From Flavobacterium panacis (GTDB lineage: Bacteria; Bacteroidota; Bacteroidia; Flavobacteriales; Flavobacteriaceae): 41,588 bases of DNA. The DNA lies in the NCBI RefSeq assembly GCF_024649945.1, contig NZ_JANKMS010000020.1, forward strand, positions 1 through 41,588, read 5' to 3'. Both the position numbers and the translations under genes were made by a program. The first letter of the stretch is position 1. Each line of letters opens with the position of its first letter. Of the stretch, positions 33,048 through 40,750 are shown piece by piece. The notes beneath the pieces were generated by a model, which was given only the letters and a program-made list of their open reading frames with translations, was not told the origin of the DNA and did not search any database.

Positions 33048-34193
33048 TTATTCTAAAACACGATTTACCTGAGAAAATGATCTAGTATAATAAGGCTCTT
33101 TTGTAGAGGAAATAATTACTCCTCCGTGTGTTGATGAATGTACAAATTTAATTTCGCCATCGATATTCTCTACAACCATCCCAACATGGTTTATGTGGCG
33201 TCGTCCGTTGGTTTTAAAGAAAATTAAATCTCCTTTTTGAGCTTCGTCTGAAGCTACTTTGGTTCCTATTCGAGATTGTTCTATTGAACTTCTTGGCAGC
33301 TTAATATCAAAATTGCCAAAAGTGCAAAACATTAATCCTGAACAGTCAAAACCTGCTTTTGTGGTGCCACCAGAACGATAACGTGTTCCTATATTTTCGG
33401 TTGCACTTGCGATAAGCTGATCAATTAATCCTGAATAACTTCCTGTTGATGCTTTGATATAGGTAGAATCTCTTTTTATTTCTGGAATAGCGGTACTTTC
33501 AGCAATTTGAGTTGAAGAAGAAACTACGTTTTCATTAGATTCTGGAAGTATTTTTGATGCTTGAATCGCATCGGCTTTTTCTTTTGGCAAGCGTATTTTC
33601 AAAAGATATCCAACTGGCATCTTTCTTTTGACAGAAGGATTCTGACGCTCTAATTCTGCAACTGAAATTCCGTATTCTTTAGAAATTCCATATTTAGTTT
33701 CTTTAGTTTTAACCTCTCTTATGAGTTCAACTTCTGCAGGAGCTATTTCTTGTATTACAGGTTTATCGTTTGAAGCAACGTTATTTGAAGGAATAACGAT
33801 TTGTTGCCCAACTTTCAGCCCTTCAGTTTCCAAAAGCGGATTGGCTTGTTTTAACTGATCGACACTGACATTATATTTTTTAGAAATCCCCCACAGTGTT
33901 TCTTTAGACAATACCTCATGTGAGCCTAGAGTATTATTCACAACCGCTTCAACTGTTTTAGTTTTAGCTTTTGTTGTGCTTTTATTTTTATTAGGAATTA
34001 AAAGAACAGAGTTCAGTTTAAGAATTTTAGGAGCGTTTGGATTCGCATCAGCAATTTCCTTTACTTTTACTCCATATTTTTTAGCTATAACAGAAAGGTT
34101 TTCTCCTTGCGAAATTTTGTGCTTAATGAAATTATCTTGTGCAAAAGCTCCAAAACCGAAAAAAAACAAAACTATTATTAACCTATAGACCAT
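33048..34193 (-). CDS. LysM-containing NlpC/P60 peptidoglycan hydrolase
   Basis: The 381-residue secreted protein has a signal peptide (cleavage probably after residue 18, ...GAFA-QDN), then three LysM peptidoglycan-binding repeats: about 24-67, 92-135 and 160-200, the last degenerate. A spacer rich in Ser/Glu leads to an NlpC/P60 cysteine peptidase domain (about 250-375) with Cys284 in FDCSGL, His in NHVGM and the third polar residue in FVHSS. It cleaves stem peptides of the cell wall, probably between D-Glu and the diamino acid. It converges with the response regulator gene, with 6 bp between stops. It is the last chromosomal-type gene before the island. Confidence 0.92.
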   Translation of the reverse strand: MVYRLIIVLFFFGFGAFAQDNFIKHKISQGENLSVIAKKYGVKVKEIADANPNAPKILKLNSVLLIPNKNKSTTKAKTKTVEAVVNNTLGSHEVLSKETLWGISKKYNVSVDQLKQANPLLETEGLKVGQQIVIPSNNVASNDKPVIQEIAPAEVELIREVKTKETKYGISKEYGISVAELERQNPSVKRKMPVGYLLKIRLPKEKADAIQASKILPESNENVVSSSTQIAESTAIPEIKRDSTYIKASTGSYSGLIDQLIASATENIGTRYRSGGTTKAGFDCSGLMFCTFGNFDIKLPRSSIEQSRIGTKVASDEAQKGDLIFFKTNGRRHINHVGMVVENIDGEIKFVHSSTHGGVIISSTKEPYYTRSFSQVNRVLE

Positions 34194-34445
34194 ATTTTTT
34201 GAATTACATCTTTATTATTATTCCATGAGCTCAAAACGTTATTTTTTAAACTCAAAAAAATCATTTTTATTACGTGCATTGCGAATTTAACTTTTTAAAG
34301 TAAAAAACACACACTTTTTAACAACTAATTTTTATCTAGAGGCTAAATTTAAACCTTAATTAACATCAGAAAAAGCTTCGTATTTGAATTTCAATACTTT
34401 ACATTTTATCACAAAAAACATCATTTTTTCCTGAAAAAACGAATC

Positions 34446-34493
34446 TTCTAGCCCAGATCGAAGCGACATCCTTTTGTTTTTTTCTTTAAAAAG
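34446..34493 (+). ncRNA. Truncated third copy of the structured element at the island edge
   Basis: TTCTAGCCCAGATCGAAG, then CGACATCCTTTTG, then T-run and CTTTAAAAAGA. This matches the 5' half of the 14361-14442 element. The 3' half (AAAAGAT...GCGG...AGCTCC) is missing, and unrelated sequence begins near 34494. Confidence 0.5.
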
Positions 34494-34499
34494 ATTAAT

Positions 34500-34608
34500 T
34501 TAGTCAAAACTGACTAATAAAGAGTAGTTTACAAGAACCGAAAGAGTTATCGGTAACGATTTAGTAATGGTGCTTACTACACTTGCTTTCATTCAATTAC
34601 CTTGTAAA
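34500..34608. other. Predicted branched (three-way) fold at the island terminus
   Basis: TTAGTCA-AAAC-TGACTAA (34500-34517) is followed by an outer stem TTTACAAG (34528-34535) / CTTGTAAA (34601-34608) that encloses two hairpins: ACCGA/TCGGT (34537-34554) and TAGTAA/TTACTA (34562-34579). It covers much of the 466-bp gap 34194-34659. The left part (34194-34445) is plain AT-rich sequence with no gene. It may be integrase arm sites or a structured RNA. Confidence 0.4.
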
Positions 34609-34630
34609 TCATTACTGCAAATGTATAAAA

Positions 34631-34667
34631 AATAAAGGTAAAGCAGTGAAACTTTACCTTTATTTTT
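34631..34667 (-). terminator. Terminator overlapping the rteC stop
   Basis: AATAAAGGTAAAG pairs with CTTTACCTTTATT (on the plus strand). The TAA stop of rteC is within the stem, and the minus-strand side ends in an A/T-rich run. Confidence 0.7.
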
Positions 34668-35487
34668 CGTCTTGCTCGTCCATCCTTTTGATAAGTGCAT
34701 CCCGAAGACTATCGAGGAACTTTGTTCGGTTTATCTTCCTGCCTTTCAGTTCCAAATAGGAATGGTAGAAATCCCCTAAGTCAATATTAAATATATTTTC
34801 AAAAGTCTTGGCGATGATTTTTATATCTGCATTACCATTGTCAATTGAACCCTGCGAATGCAGCGAATAAATCAACTCAATGAGTGAAGTTTTACTACCT
34901 GTCCAGTTTAGGGGAGGCGTTTCAAGTAGCTTTCTCTGATTGTTATTGCTCAACTGGTCTTCGAGGTAAACCTGTATCAAGTCGTTGGCAATAATCTTAG
35001 CTACCTTGTAATCGTGCGAGGTTGCAAAATTATGGTCTGCTTCAAAATAATAGGTGTCTAAACTCAACTTTATATCGTGCTTGCCACGTAAAAAGAATTT
35101 ATAGTCCAGATGAGTGCTGTTGGTTCTGTAATACTTGTAAAATTCCAAATTAGCATCGAAATACCTCTTGATTTTGGAAAGCTCAACATTCAGATATTTC
35201 TTGATGATTTTATCGCCGCCTCGTGGTCTTTTTGTTTCAATCTTGTAAATGGCATTGAAGTAGATGAGCTTCGATACTAATTGAGGCTTTAGCTGTTTGA
35301 AAAAAAGTATTTCGGCTTCATCATCTTTAAATCCATTCTTCTTAATGTATTTTTTTATCTCCTCAAGTTTCTGCAAGACTGATATAATTGCATTTTCATA
35401 CGATATCAATGAATTACTTGGCTCATAGGTCAATTCGTTAATTCTATCGTCTAATTCGTTTATTATAGTTTGGTAATAATTTGTCAT
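34660..35487 (-). CDS. rteC: RteC domain-containing regulator
   Basis: The 275-residue soluble, largely alpha-helical protein resembles RteC of the conjugative transposon CTnDOT, which in that element activates excision genes as part of a tetracycline-triggered cascade. Features in line: N-terminal helical region with YYRTNSTHLDYKFFLRGKHD (about 120-140), then SHDYKVAKIIANDLIQVYLE and a C-terminal part with W-x-G-S-K-TSLIELIYSLHSQG (about 194-211), a region that could contact DNA. It is the first gene on the inner side of the island edge. No RteA/RteB two-component genes are in view. Its upstream gap has two hairpins. Confidence 0.85.
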   Translation of the reverse strand: MTNYYQTIINELDDRINELTYEPSNSLISYENAIISVLQKLEEIKKYIKKNGFKDDEAEILFFKQLKPQLVSKLIYFNAIYKIETKRPRGGDKIIKKYLNVELSKIKRYFDANLEFYKYYRTNSTHLDYKFFLRGKHDIKLSLDTYYFEADHNFATSHDYKVAKIIANDLIQVYLEDQLSNNNQRKLLETPPLNWTGSKTSLIELIYSLHSQGSIDNGNADIKIIAKTFENIFNIDLGDFYHSYLELKGRKINRTKFLDSLRDALIKRMDEQDEK

Positions 35488-35527
35488 CGAAAGCGAAATT
35501 TAAAGTATGAAACCAATTAAAAAGCAC

Positions 35528-35575
35528 AAAATGAGGCAGCAATTGCAGATAGCCCACAATAAATTGCCTCATTTT
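35528..35575 (-). terminator. Hairpin downstream of HMA protein 1 (second of two)
   Basis: AAAATGAGGCA and TGCCTCATTTT form an 11-bp stem. On the minus strand the stem ends TTTTGTGCTTTTT, typical of a terminator between HMA1 and rteC. Confidence 0.65.
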
Positions 35576-35600
35576 AGTATGTATTGATTGAGTATAAGAG

Positions 35601-35632
35601 AGCCCTATCCTTAATTAAAACTGGATAGGGCT
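35601..35632 (-). terminator. Hairpin directly after the HMA protein 1 stop
   Basis: AGCCCTATCC and GGATAGGGCT are exact 10-bp complements with a 12-nt loop. There is no strong U-run, so it may be a pause or mRNA-stability stem. Confidence 0.55.
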
Positions 35633-35638
35633 AAGAGA

Positions 35639-35860
35639 TTAAACCACTAATGGTTCTGCTTTAAAGCCTTTTTTCTTAACGATGGCAACTATTTCATCTT
35701 GTGTTATACCCTCTGATTTTACGGTTAAAATTTTGTCATTGTTGGCTGTATCTACATTCCATTCGCAGATACCGTCGGTACTGTCCAAATCCGCTTTTAC
35801 CTTTGATACACAACCGCCACAATTAAGATTGGTCTTGAACTGAAATTCTGTATTTTCCAT
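35639..35860 (-). CDS. Heavy-metal-associated (HMA/CopZ-like) chaperone 1
   Basis: The 73-residue protein is one HMA ferredoxin-like domain with the metal motif NCGGCVSKV (Cys14 and Cys17) and the hydrophobic core FQFKTNLNC ... KILTVKSEGITQDEIVAIVK. Such proteins carry Cu(I) in the cytoplasm to a pump or regulator. It has a paralogue at 41235 in the same island. A 36-bp copper-box and -7 element precede it at 35899-35964. It is separated from rteC by a two-hairpin gap. Confidence 0.9.
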   Translation of the reverse strand: MENTEFQFKTNLNCGGCVSKVKADLDSTDGICEWNVDTANNDKILTVKSEGITQDEIVAIVKKKGFKAEPLVV

Positions 35861-35898
35861 ATTTTTTTAAACTTATTTACTATTGTTTTGAACTGTCG

Positions 35899-35964
35899 CA
35901 AAATTCAACATAATCCCGAAGTCTGCTATTGTGATATTCCGGGTTTAATTTGTGACTTTTACTG
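35899..35964 (-). promoter_or_regulatory. Copper-regulon promoter, copy A (HMA1)
   Basis: The 36-bp box spans 35929-35964. On the minus strand it contains TCACAA twice, 21 bp apart, and ends AATATCACAA. The -7 element GAATTTTG (35899-35906, minus strand) follows after exactly 22 bp. The same arrangement recurs at 36960, 38236 and 41490. Confidence 0.75.
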
Positions 35965-35982
35965 TTTTCCTGTTACAGACTA

Positions 35983-36837
35983 TTAATGGTTGTGCGTGTG
36001 GTGGCTGTGGTCTTCTACCGATTTTTCGCCTTCTGATACGGTAATAGTAAAATCTGCCGTATGTACCACATTGTTTATTTTGAACTGTGCCCACAATCTA
36101 TAAAGCCCTGCTTTTTTGATAAGCGTTTCGGCATAGATTGGGAAATTCTCTTTTGATACCGGGTGTATATGTAGAAAATCCTTATTAGTTTTACTTATCA
36201 TTACGATATGGGCAGTCGCTCCGAGATAATTCTGCATATCCTTTTCCTCTAATTTCTTGCCGTCCTTTTCTACCGAAAATTGCAAGCCCTGATTTCTGTT
36301 TGTTTTAAAGTCTTCGCCGTTAAGCAGCGTTACCGTAAAACCATCTACGGTTGAAACCAATTTTGTCTTTAAATCGGCTGTTTGTGTTGCTGCCGTACCT
36401 TTTACCTCAATGGTTTGCTTATTGACCTCTCCCTCGGCTCCGTTCGGTTTGTAGTCGGTAAATAACAGGTATTTACCTGCTGTAGGGAATGTTTCTGAAA
36501 CCTTATAAGAACCGTCTGCCTGTTCTTCGGGGTGGATATGGTCAAACCAGGTCAGTTCTTCATTCACTACCAAAAGGTGCATTTTCATTTCGTGCACTAC
36601 TTCCAACGGTACATTTTTACCGTGTTCACTAATGGCGATGGATAGATTAGTTGGTTTACCTGCTTCCACATTTTGCGGGTCGGCAGCCACTTTTACTTCA
36701 TACTGGCTTTTCTCTTTATTAACAGGGCTCAAAGCCATACCACATTTAGGGCATTTATCGCCTTTGTTTCCTTTTACTTCCGGGTGCATCGGACAAGCGT
36801 ATGCGCTGTCGTGATTTGCGTGCTGATGTGCATTCAT
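35983..36837 (-). CDS. Heavy-metal-binding domain lipoprotein (signal peptide disrupted)
   Basis: The 284-residue reading frame begins MNAHQHANHDSAYACPMHPE. A heavy-metal-binding domain follows (CPMHPEVKG...DKCPKCGMAL, Cys-rich, residues 15-41), then two repeats of a YtkA-like beta-sandwich with the HIHP motifs FDHIHPEE and LHIHPVS, and a His-rich tail HSHHTHNH. It would bind Cu or similar metal in the periplasm. The true start was probably at 36935: the 98 bp upstream encode a lipoprotein signal out of frame (see the pseudogene entry). The present ATG lies inside the original reading frame, so the protein would stay cytoplasmic. Confidence 0.8.
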   Translation of the reverse strand: MNAHQHANHDSAYACPMHPEVKGNKGDKCPKCGMALSPVNKEKSQYEVKVAADPQNVEAGKPTNLSIAISEHGKNVPLEVVHEMKMHLLVVNEELTWFDHIHPEEQADGSYKVSETFPTAGKYLLFTDYKPNGAEGEVNKQTIEVKGTAATQTADLKTKLVSTVDGFTVTLLNGEDFKTNRNQGLQFSVEKDGKKLEEKDMQNYLGATAHIVMISKTNKDFLHIHPVSKENFPIYAETLIKKAGLYRLWAQFKINNVVHTADFTITVSEGEKSVEDHSHHTHNH

Positions 36838-36935
36838 ATCCTCTGATTTTTTATTATTACTTTCTGAATTGTTGCAGGCAGATAACGCTGCCAGTGAAAC
36901 AACCGTGCTTAGTAATATGGTTTTAAATTATTCAT
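36838..36935 (-). pseudogene. Frameshifted lipoprotein signal peptide of the heavy-metal-binding protein
   Basis: Reading up from the 35983-36837 gene, the frame encodes ...ILLSTVVSLAALSACNNS... with a lipobox ALSAC, then meets TAA at 36928-36930 before any start. Adding one base to the A4 run (36921-36924 on the plus strand, TTTT) restores MNNLKTILL... from ATG 36935, only 25 bp from a -7 element. A single-base deletion (or sequencing error in a homopolymer) is the simplest explanation. Confidence 0.75.
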
Positions 36936-36959
36936 TTATTTATCTCTCTTATTACAATA

Positions 36960-37025
36960 CAAATTTCCGCATTAAATGGGTTGTATCTATTGTGATATTC
37001 TTTGTTTGATTTACGATTTTTACTG
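36960..37025 (-). promoter_or_regulatory. Copper-regulon promoter, copy B (heavy-metal-binding protein)
   Basis: The box spans 36990-37025 and overlaps the 3' end of the MFS gene. It is followed after 22 bp by GAAATTTG (36960-36967, minus strand). The -7 element lies 25 bp before ATG 36935, which supports that codon as the ancestral start. Confidence 0.75.
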
Positions 37026-38216
37026 ATTGCTAACGCTGTTCTTTTGGCTCATTACAATCCTGATAACCGCTATCAATGTGATGATAAGCATCGGTATCAG
37101 TACAATGTTTACGCCATTCCAACCCCAGTAATTAAACAGGCTGCCTGCAAAGAAGCTAGCAATACTGATTACTGCAAAAACCGTGAAATCGTGGAAAGCC
37201 TGCGTTTTTTCTTTCTCTTCGGGACGGTACACTTTGGTAAGCAATGACGAACCGCCGATAAACAGGAAGTTCCAACCTAAGCCCACGATGAACAATGCGG
37301 AAACGAAATGCGCAAAGCCTGTTCCCATCAGGGCAATGATGATGTACAGGAACAAAATCGCCAAACCGGAAATAATGATACGGTAAACGCCGAATTTCTG
37401 AATAAGCATACCTGTAAAGAATGACGGCAGGAACATACCTAATACGTGCCACTGGATAACCGTTGCGGAGCTGTCGGACGAATGCCCTACGCTGTGCATT
37501 GCTATCGGGGTAACAGTCATAGACATTCCCATTACGGCAAATGCGGTAGATGATGCCAGTATTGCAAGTATGGTATCTTTATTCTTAATGATTTCTTTTA
37601 ACGGGCGACCTTTCTTTACCGCTTCATTGGTTTGTACCGCAGATGTTCTTTGCAGCTTTAAAAAGGAAACAACACCCAAAGCGACCACGCTTAACAGGAT
37701 AATAGAAAAGTAGGGATAAGCGTAAGGAACCGCCCCTAAATGCTGCGTAAACCTCGCTAAGTTGGGTCCTGCGAATGCTGCAACAATGCCACCTGCAATA
37801 ACAAAAGAAATTGCCTTGCTTTTCGCATAGTCGGGAATGGCATCAGCCGCCGCAAAACGATAGTATTGCGAAAAGCCTTGATAAGTACCAATGAGCATAT
37901 TACCCACTGAAAACAGCCAAAAGGAATTTTGGATAATACCGTACCACGAAACCAAACCCGACAAAACACCTATCAGTGTACCTATCATAAAGGCATTGCG
38001 CTGACCTAATTTTCTAATAATGAGGGATGCGGGTATCATCATACCTGCCGTACCTACGGTAATCATTGCCAATGGTAAGGTCGCCAGATTTTTATCGGGA
38101 GCCATTTGTAAGCCTACCACACCCGAAAGTGTAATGACCAATATGGATGCAGTCTGGAACAACGCCTGCGAGGTAAACAGTAGATACACGTTGTTCCATT
38201 TTATTTTTGCTGTCAT
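37020..38216 (-). CDS. MFS transporter
   Basis: The 398-residue protein has 12 predicted membrane helices with a central loop (about 190-215), as in the major facilitator superfamily. I do not recognise the subfamily. A weak MFS motif-A-like SLIIRKLGQRNAF occurs in the N-terminal half at about 64-76, and a tail NPSVSNQ-like end follows the last helix. The protein probably exports a metal or metal complex, since it is the second gene of the copper cluster and has its own copper box at 38236-38301. Its 3' end overlaps the promoter of the next gene. Substrate is inference. Confidence 0.75.
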   Translation of the reverse strand: MTAKIKWNNVYLLFTSQALFQTASILVITLSGVVGLQMAPDKNLATLPLAMITVGTAGMMIPASLIIRKLGQRNAFMIGTLIGVLSGLVSWYGIIQNSFWLFSVGNMLIGTYQGFSQYYRFAAADAIPDYAKSKAISFVIAGGIVAAFAGPNLARFTQHLGAVPYAYPYFSIILLSVVALGVVSFLKLQRTSAVQTNEAVKKGRPLKEIIKNKDTILAILASSTAFAVMGMSMTVTPIAMHSVGHSSDSSATVIQWHVLGMFLPSFFTGMLIQKFGVYRIIISGLAILFLYIIIALMGTGFAHFVSALFIVGLGWNFLFIGGSSLLTKVYRPEEKEKTQAFHDFTVFAVISIASFFAGSLFNYWGWNGVNIVLIPMLIITLIAVIRIVMSQKNSVSNQ

Positions 38217-38235
38217 AATCTTAAAATTTATGATG

Positions 38236-38301
38236 CAAAATTGGCAATTTGTTTCGGGCTGCCTATTGTGATATTTCTTGTTTGATTTGTGAGGTTTACT
38301 G
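38236..38301 (-). promoter_or_regulatory. Copper-regulon promoter, copy C (MFS transporter)
   Basis: The box spans 38266-38301. After 22 bp it is followed by CAATTTTG (38236-38243, minus strand), 20 bp before the start at 38216. Confidence 0.75.
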
Positions 38302-38324
38302 ATTTAGTCTGGTATTGTAAATGC

Positions 38325-38356
38325 AAAAAGGTTATAGCATAACCGCTACAACCTTT
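38325..38356 (-). terminator. Terminator after the multicopper oxidase gene
   Basis: On the minus strand AAAGGTTGTAGC pairs with GCTATAACCTTT (one wobble) around GGTTAT, then a short U-run. Confidence 0.8.
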
Positions 38357-38379
38357 GTCTATTTTATGAATGAAATCCT

Positions 38380-40680
38380 TTAGTAATTGAGCGAAAGTCC
38401 TGCACCAAAGCCCATATCACTATCATAGTGCGCCCTGATACCGATATGCCTCGTCAAAATGTACCGCAGGTCTGCCATATATTCCAAATCGGTATTGACC
38501 ATAAACCCGGCTCTTAACCGTCTGGAGATAGGTATATCCTCCCGCATCAATGATACCCTGAAAATACCGTCGTGGTAAACTTCTGCCTGTACGTTGACCA
38601 ACATCGGCAAGGTGTACATTACCCCTAAGCTCACAGCAGCTCGGTTGTCTTTTTTATTAACCTGTCCGAAGAGGTTTTTCTCGTGCTCGTCCATTCCCAT
38701 TCTGCGGTATCGCCAATCGAAACCGACAAAAGGCATCAGCCATTGCATTTTACCAATGTAACGTCCCAAATGCGTTTCCACTTCATAGCCGTGCATATCA
38801 TTATAGCCTAAACGCCATTCCGTACCCAAACTGTAACGGGCGTTCATCAACATTGCTTCTCCGTCAATACCATTGGTCGCAAAATCACTTTGAGCCATCA
38901 AATGTGGCATATTGCTTTCACGCTGCAACATTTTATATGCTTTTTCCTTATTGGGTAAATACGGATTTTTGTAATCATCCACAGCGAAAACCCTATTCAT
39001 ACCTGCCATCATATGATACAGGATATGACAATGGAAAAACCAATCACCCTCGGTATTCGCAAGGAACTCTATCGTATCGGTTTCCATCGGCATAATGTCG
39101 ATGATGTTTTTCATCGGTGCATTTTCGCCGTGCTCATTCAGCACCCTGAAATCAAAACCGTGCAGGTGTATCGGGTGGCGCATCATTGAGTTATTATAAA
39201 TCGTAATCCTCAATACTTCGCCTTTTTTAACAGGTATCTTATCTGTTTCTGCCAAAACCTTGTTATCCATACTCCAAACGTAACGGTTCATATTTCCCGT
39301 TAAGGTAAATTTCAGTTCCTTAACCGGGGCATCAGCCGGAAGCGTGGTATTATGCGGCGATTTCAACATTGCGTAATTGAGCGTTTTAATGTCGCTCAAC
39401 GCATTAGCATTATAACGGTTGGGGTCTTCGTCGCTATTCATCTTATGGTCGCCGTGATGCTCCATAGACGGTGCTGTACCCTTGTTTTTTTTGCTCTTTT
39501 CCTCGCCTGTAATCTCCGGGTACATCACTACGTTCATATCCATTTGGTTCAGGCTCATATTCATTCCCATATCTTCCAGGTCGCCGTTCATCTTCATCAT
39601 ATCGTTCATCATTTGCATACCCTCAAAATATTTCAGGCGTGGCATTTCCCCGACCAATTGTTTTGTACCGTTGCCAATAAAATAGCTTGTGGATTGGGTA
39701 CGGTCTTCGGTGGTTGCCATAAATTCAAAGGCTTTGCCGTCCTCGGGAATGGTAACAACCACATCGTAAGTTTCCGATACAGCAATAATCAGCCTGTCCA
39801 CTTCCACAGGCTCCACATCGTTGCCATCACTCGCCACTACGGTAATTTTACCGCCTGCATAGCGCAGCCAAAAGTAAGACGATGCACCCCCATTGGAAAT
39901 GCGTAAACGTACTTTATCGCCTGCTTTTAAGGGCTTGCCGTCAATGCTTTTTAAATCGGTATGATGATTACCGTTCATCATTACACGGTCGTAATACACA
40001 TCGCTCACGTCCATTGCCAACATACGCTTCCATTCGTTGTTCAGCTTGGTTTTGAATTTTCCGCTTCTAATGGCTTCGGCGTAGCTTTGTGTTGCGCCTT
40101 TCCTTATCGCAAACCAGTCGCTTGCTGCGTGCAGCATACGGTGTACATTTTCGGGCTTCAGGTTCGTCCATTCGCTTAGCATTATGGGAATTTCCGGTAA
40201 ATCGTCAATCCCTTTTCTAAATGTTTTATCATCAGCTTTCTTATGCATGATAAAGCTCCCATACATACCAATCTGCTCTTGCAATCCTGAATGAGAATGA
40301 TACCAATGCGTTCCCGTTTGAATAATAGGGAAACGATACGTAAAGGTTTCACCAGGTTCAATGGGCATTTGCGTTAAAAAAGGAACGCCATCTTCTTTAT
40401 TGGGCAGAAATAATCCGTGCCAATGCAATGAGGTACTTTCTTTAAGTTGATTATGTAACACTATTTCTGCCGTATCGCCTTCAGTAAATTCAAGTGTTGG
40501 CATTGGTATTTGCCCATTTACAGCGATTGCTCTTTTTTCTTTGCCTGCATAGTTTACGATGGTATCTTTTACATACAAATCGTAACGTACTACTTTTTGG
40601 GCTATACCGACCTGTGATATGAAGAGCGCTAACAGAGTTAGCAGCAACAACTTTTTGTGAAGAAATTTTTTATTATTCAT
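38380..40680 (-). CDS. Multicopper oxidase with C-terminal beta-barrel-like domain (CopA-CopB-like)
   Basis: The 766-residue protein starts at 40680 (MNNKKFLHKKLL; an in-frame ATG 39 bp upstream lies within a terminator hairpin and adds unlike residues). A signal peptide ends near VGIAQ. Cupredoxin copper motifs: LHWHGLF, HWYHSHSG, HPIHLHGFDF and HCHILYHM. A Met/His-rich loop follows the second motif (MNDMMKMNGDLEDMGMN, MEHHGDHKMN). The last ~165 residues (after YKML, near 600) alternate amphipathic strands ending GFGAGLSLNY and resemble CopB/PcoB beta-barrels. It would oxidise Cu(I) in the periplasm. Confidence 0.9.
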   Translation of the reverse strand: MNNKKFLHKKLLLLTLLALFISQVGIAQKVVRYDLYVKDTIVNYAGKEKRAIAVNGQIPMPTLEFTEGDTAEIVLHNQLKESTSLHWHGLFLPNKEDGVPFLTQMPIEPGETFTYRFPIIQTGTHWYHSHSGLQEQIGMYGSFIMHKKADDKTFRKGIDDLPEIPIMLSEWTNLKPENVHRMLHAASDWFAIRKGATQSYAEAIRSGKFKTKLNNEWKRMLAMDVSDVYYDRVMMNGNHHTDLKSIDGKPLKAGDKVRLRISNGGASSYFWLRYAGGKITVVASDGNDVEPVEVDRLIIAVSETYDVVVTIPEDGKAFEFMATTEDRTQSTSYFIGNGTKQLVGEMPRLKYFEGMQMMNDMMKMNGDLEDMGMNMSLNQMDMNVVMYPEITGEEKSKKNKGTAPSMEHHGDHKMNSDEDPNRYNANALSDIKTLNYAMLKSPHNTTLPADAPVKELKFTLTGNMNRYVWSMDNKVLAETDKIPVKKGEVLRITIYNNSMMRHPIHLHGFDFRVLNEHGENAPMKNIIDIMPMETDTIEFLANTEGDWFFHCHILYHMMAGMNRVFAVDDYKNPYLPNKEKAYKMLQRESNMPHLMAQSDFATNGIDGEAMLMNARYSLGTEWRLGYNDMHGYEVETHLGRYIGKMQWLMPFVGFDWRYRRMGMDEHEKNLFGQVNKKDNRAAVSLGVMYTLPMLVNVQAEVYHDGIFRVSLMREDIPISRRLRAGFMVNTDLEYMADLRYILTRHIGIRAHYDSDMGFGAGLSLNY

Positions 40681-40712
40681 TTTAAAAATCGCATTGGTTA
40701 TACAAAGATTAA

Positions 40713-40739
40713 AAGGCATTGCTCAATAAGCAATGCCTT
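40713..40739 (-). terminator. Hairpin between the DUF3347 and multicopper oxidase genes
   Basis: AAGGCATTGCT and AGCAATGCCTT form an 11-bp stem with a 5-nt loop, followed on the minus strand by TTTTAATC. It could be a partial terminator, leaving the oxidase under read-through from the 41456 promoter or under a weak own promoter (AATCTTTG). Confidence 0.65.
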
Positions 40740-40750
40740 AAAGGTTTTTA

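Noticed and set aside
34194..34445. tRNA or other conserved gene as island target
   Set aside because: I looked for cloverleaf arms and CCA ends in the gap and found none; only AT-rich sequence and the truncated structured element are there.
35983..36837. Treating the heavy-metal-binding protein as a complete cytoplasmic protein
   Set aside because: Upstream codons encode a clear lipoprotein signal out of frame by one base, with the promoter placed for that start.
39352..39906. 184-codon plus-strand frame inside the multicopper oxidase gene
   Set aside because: His/Val-rich translation mirrors the His/Met-rich oxidase coding strand; shadow frame.
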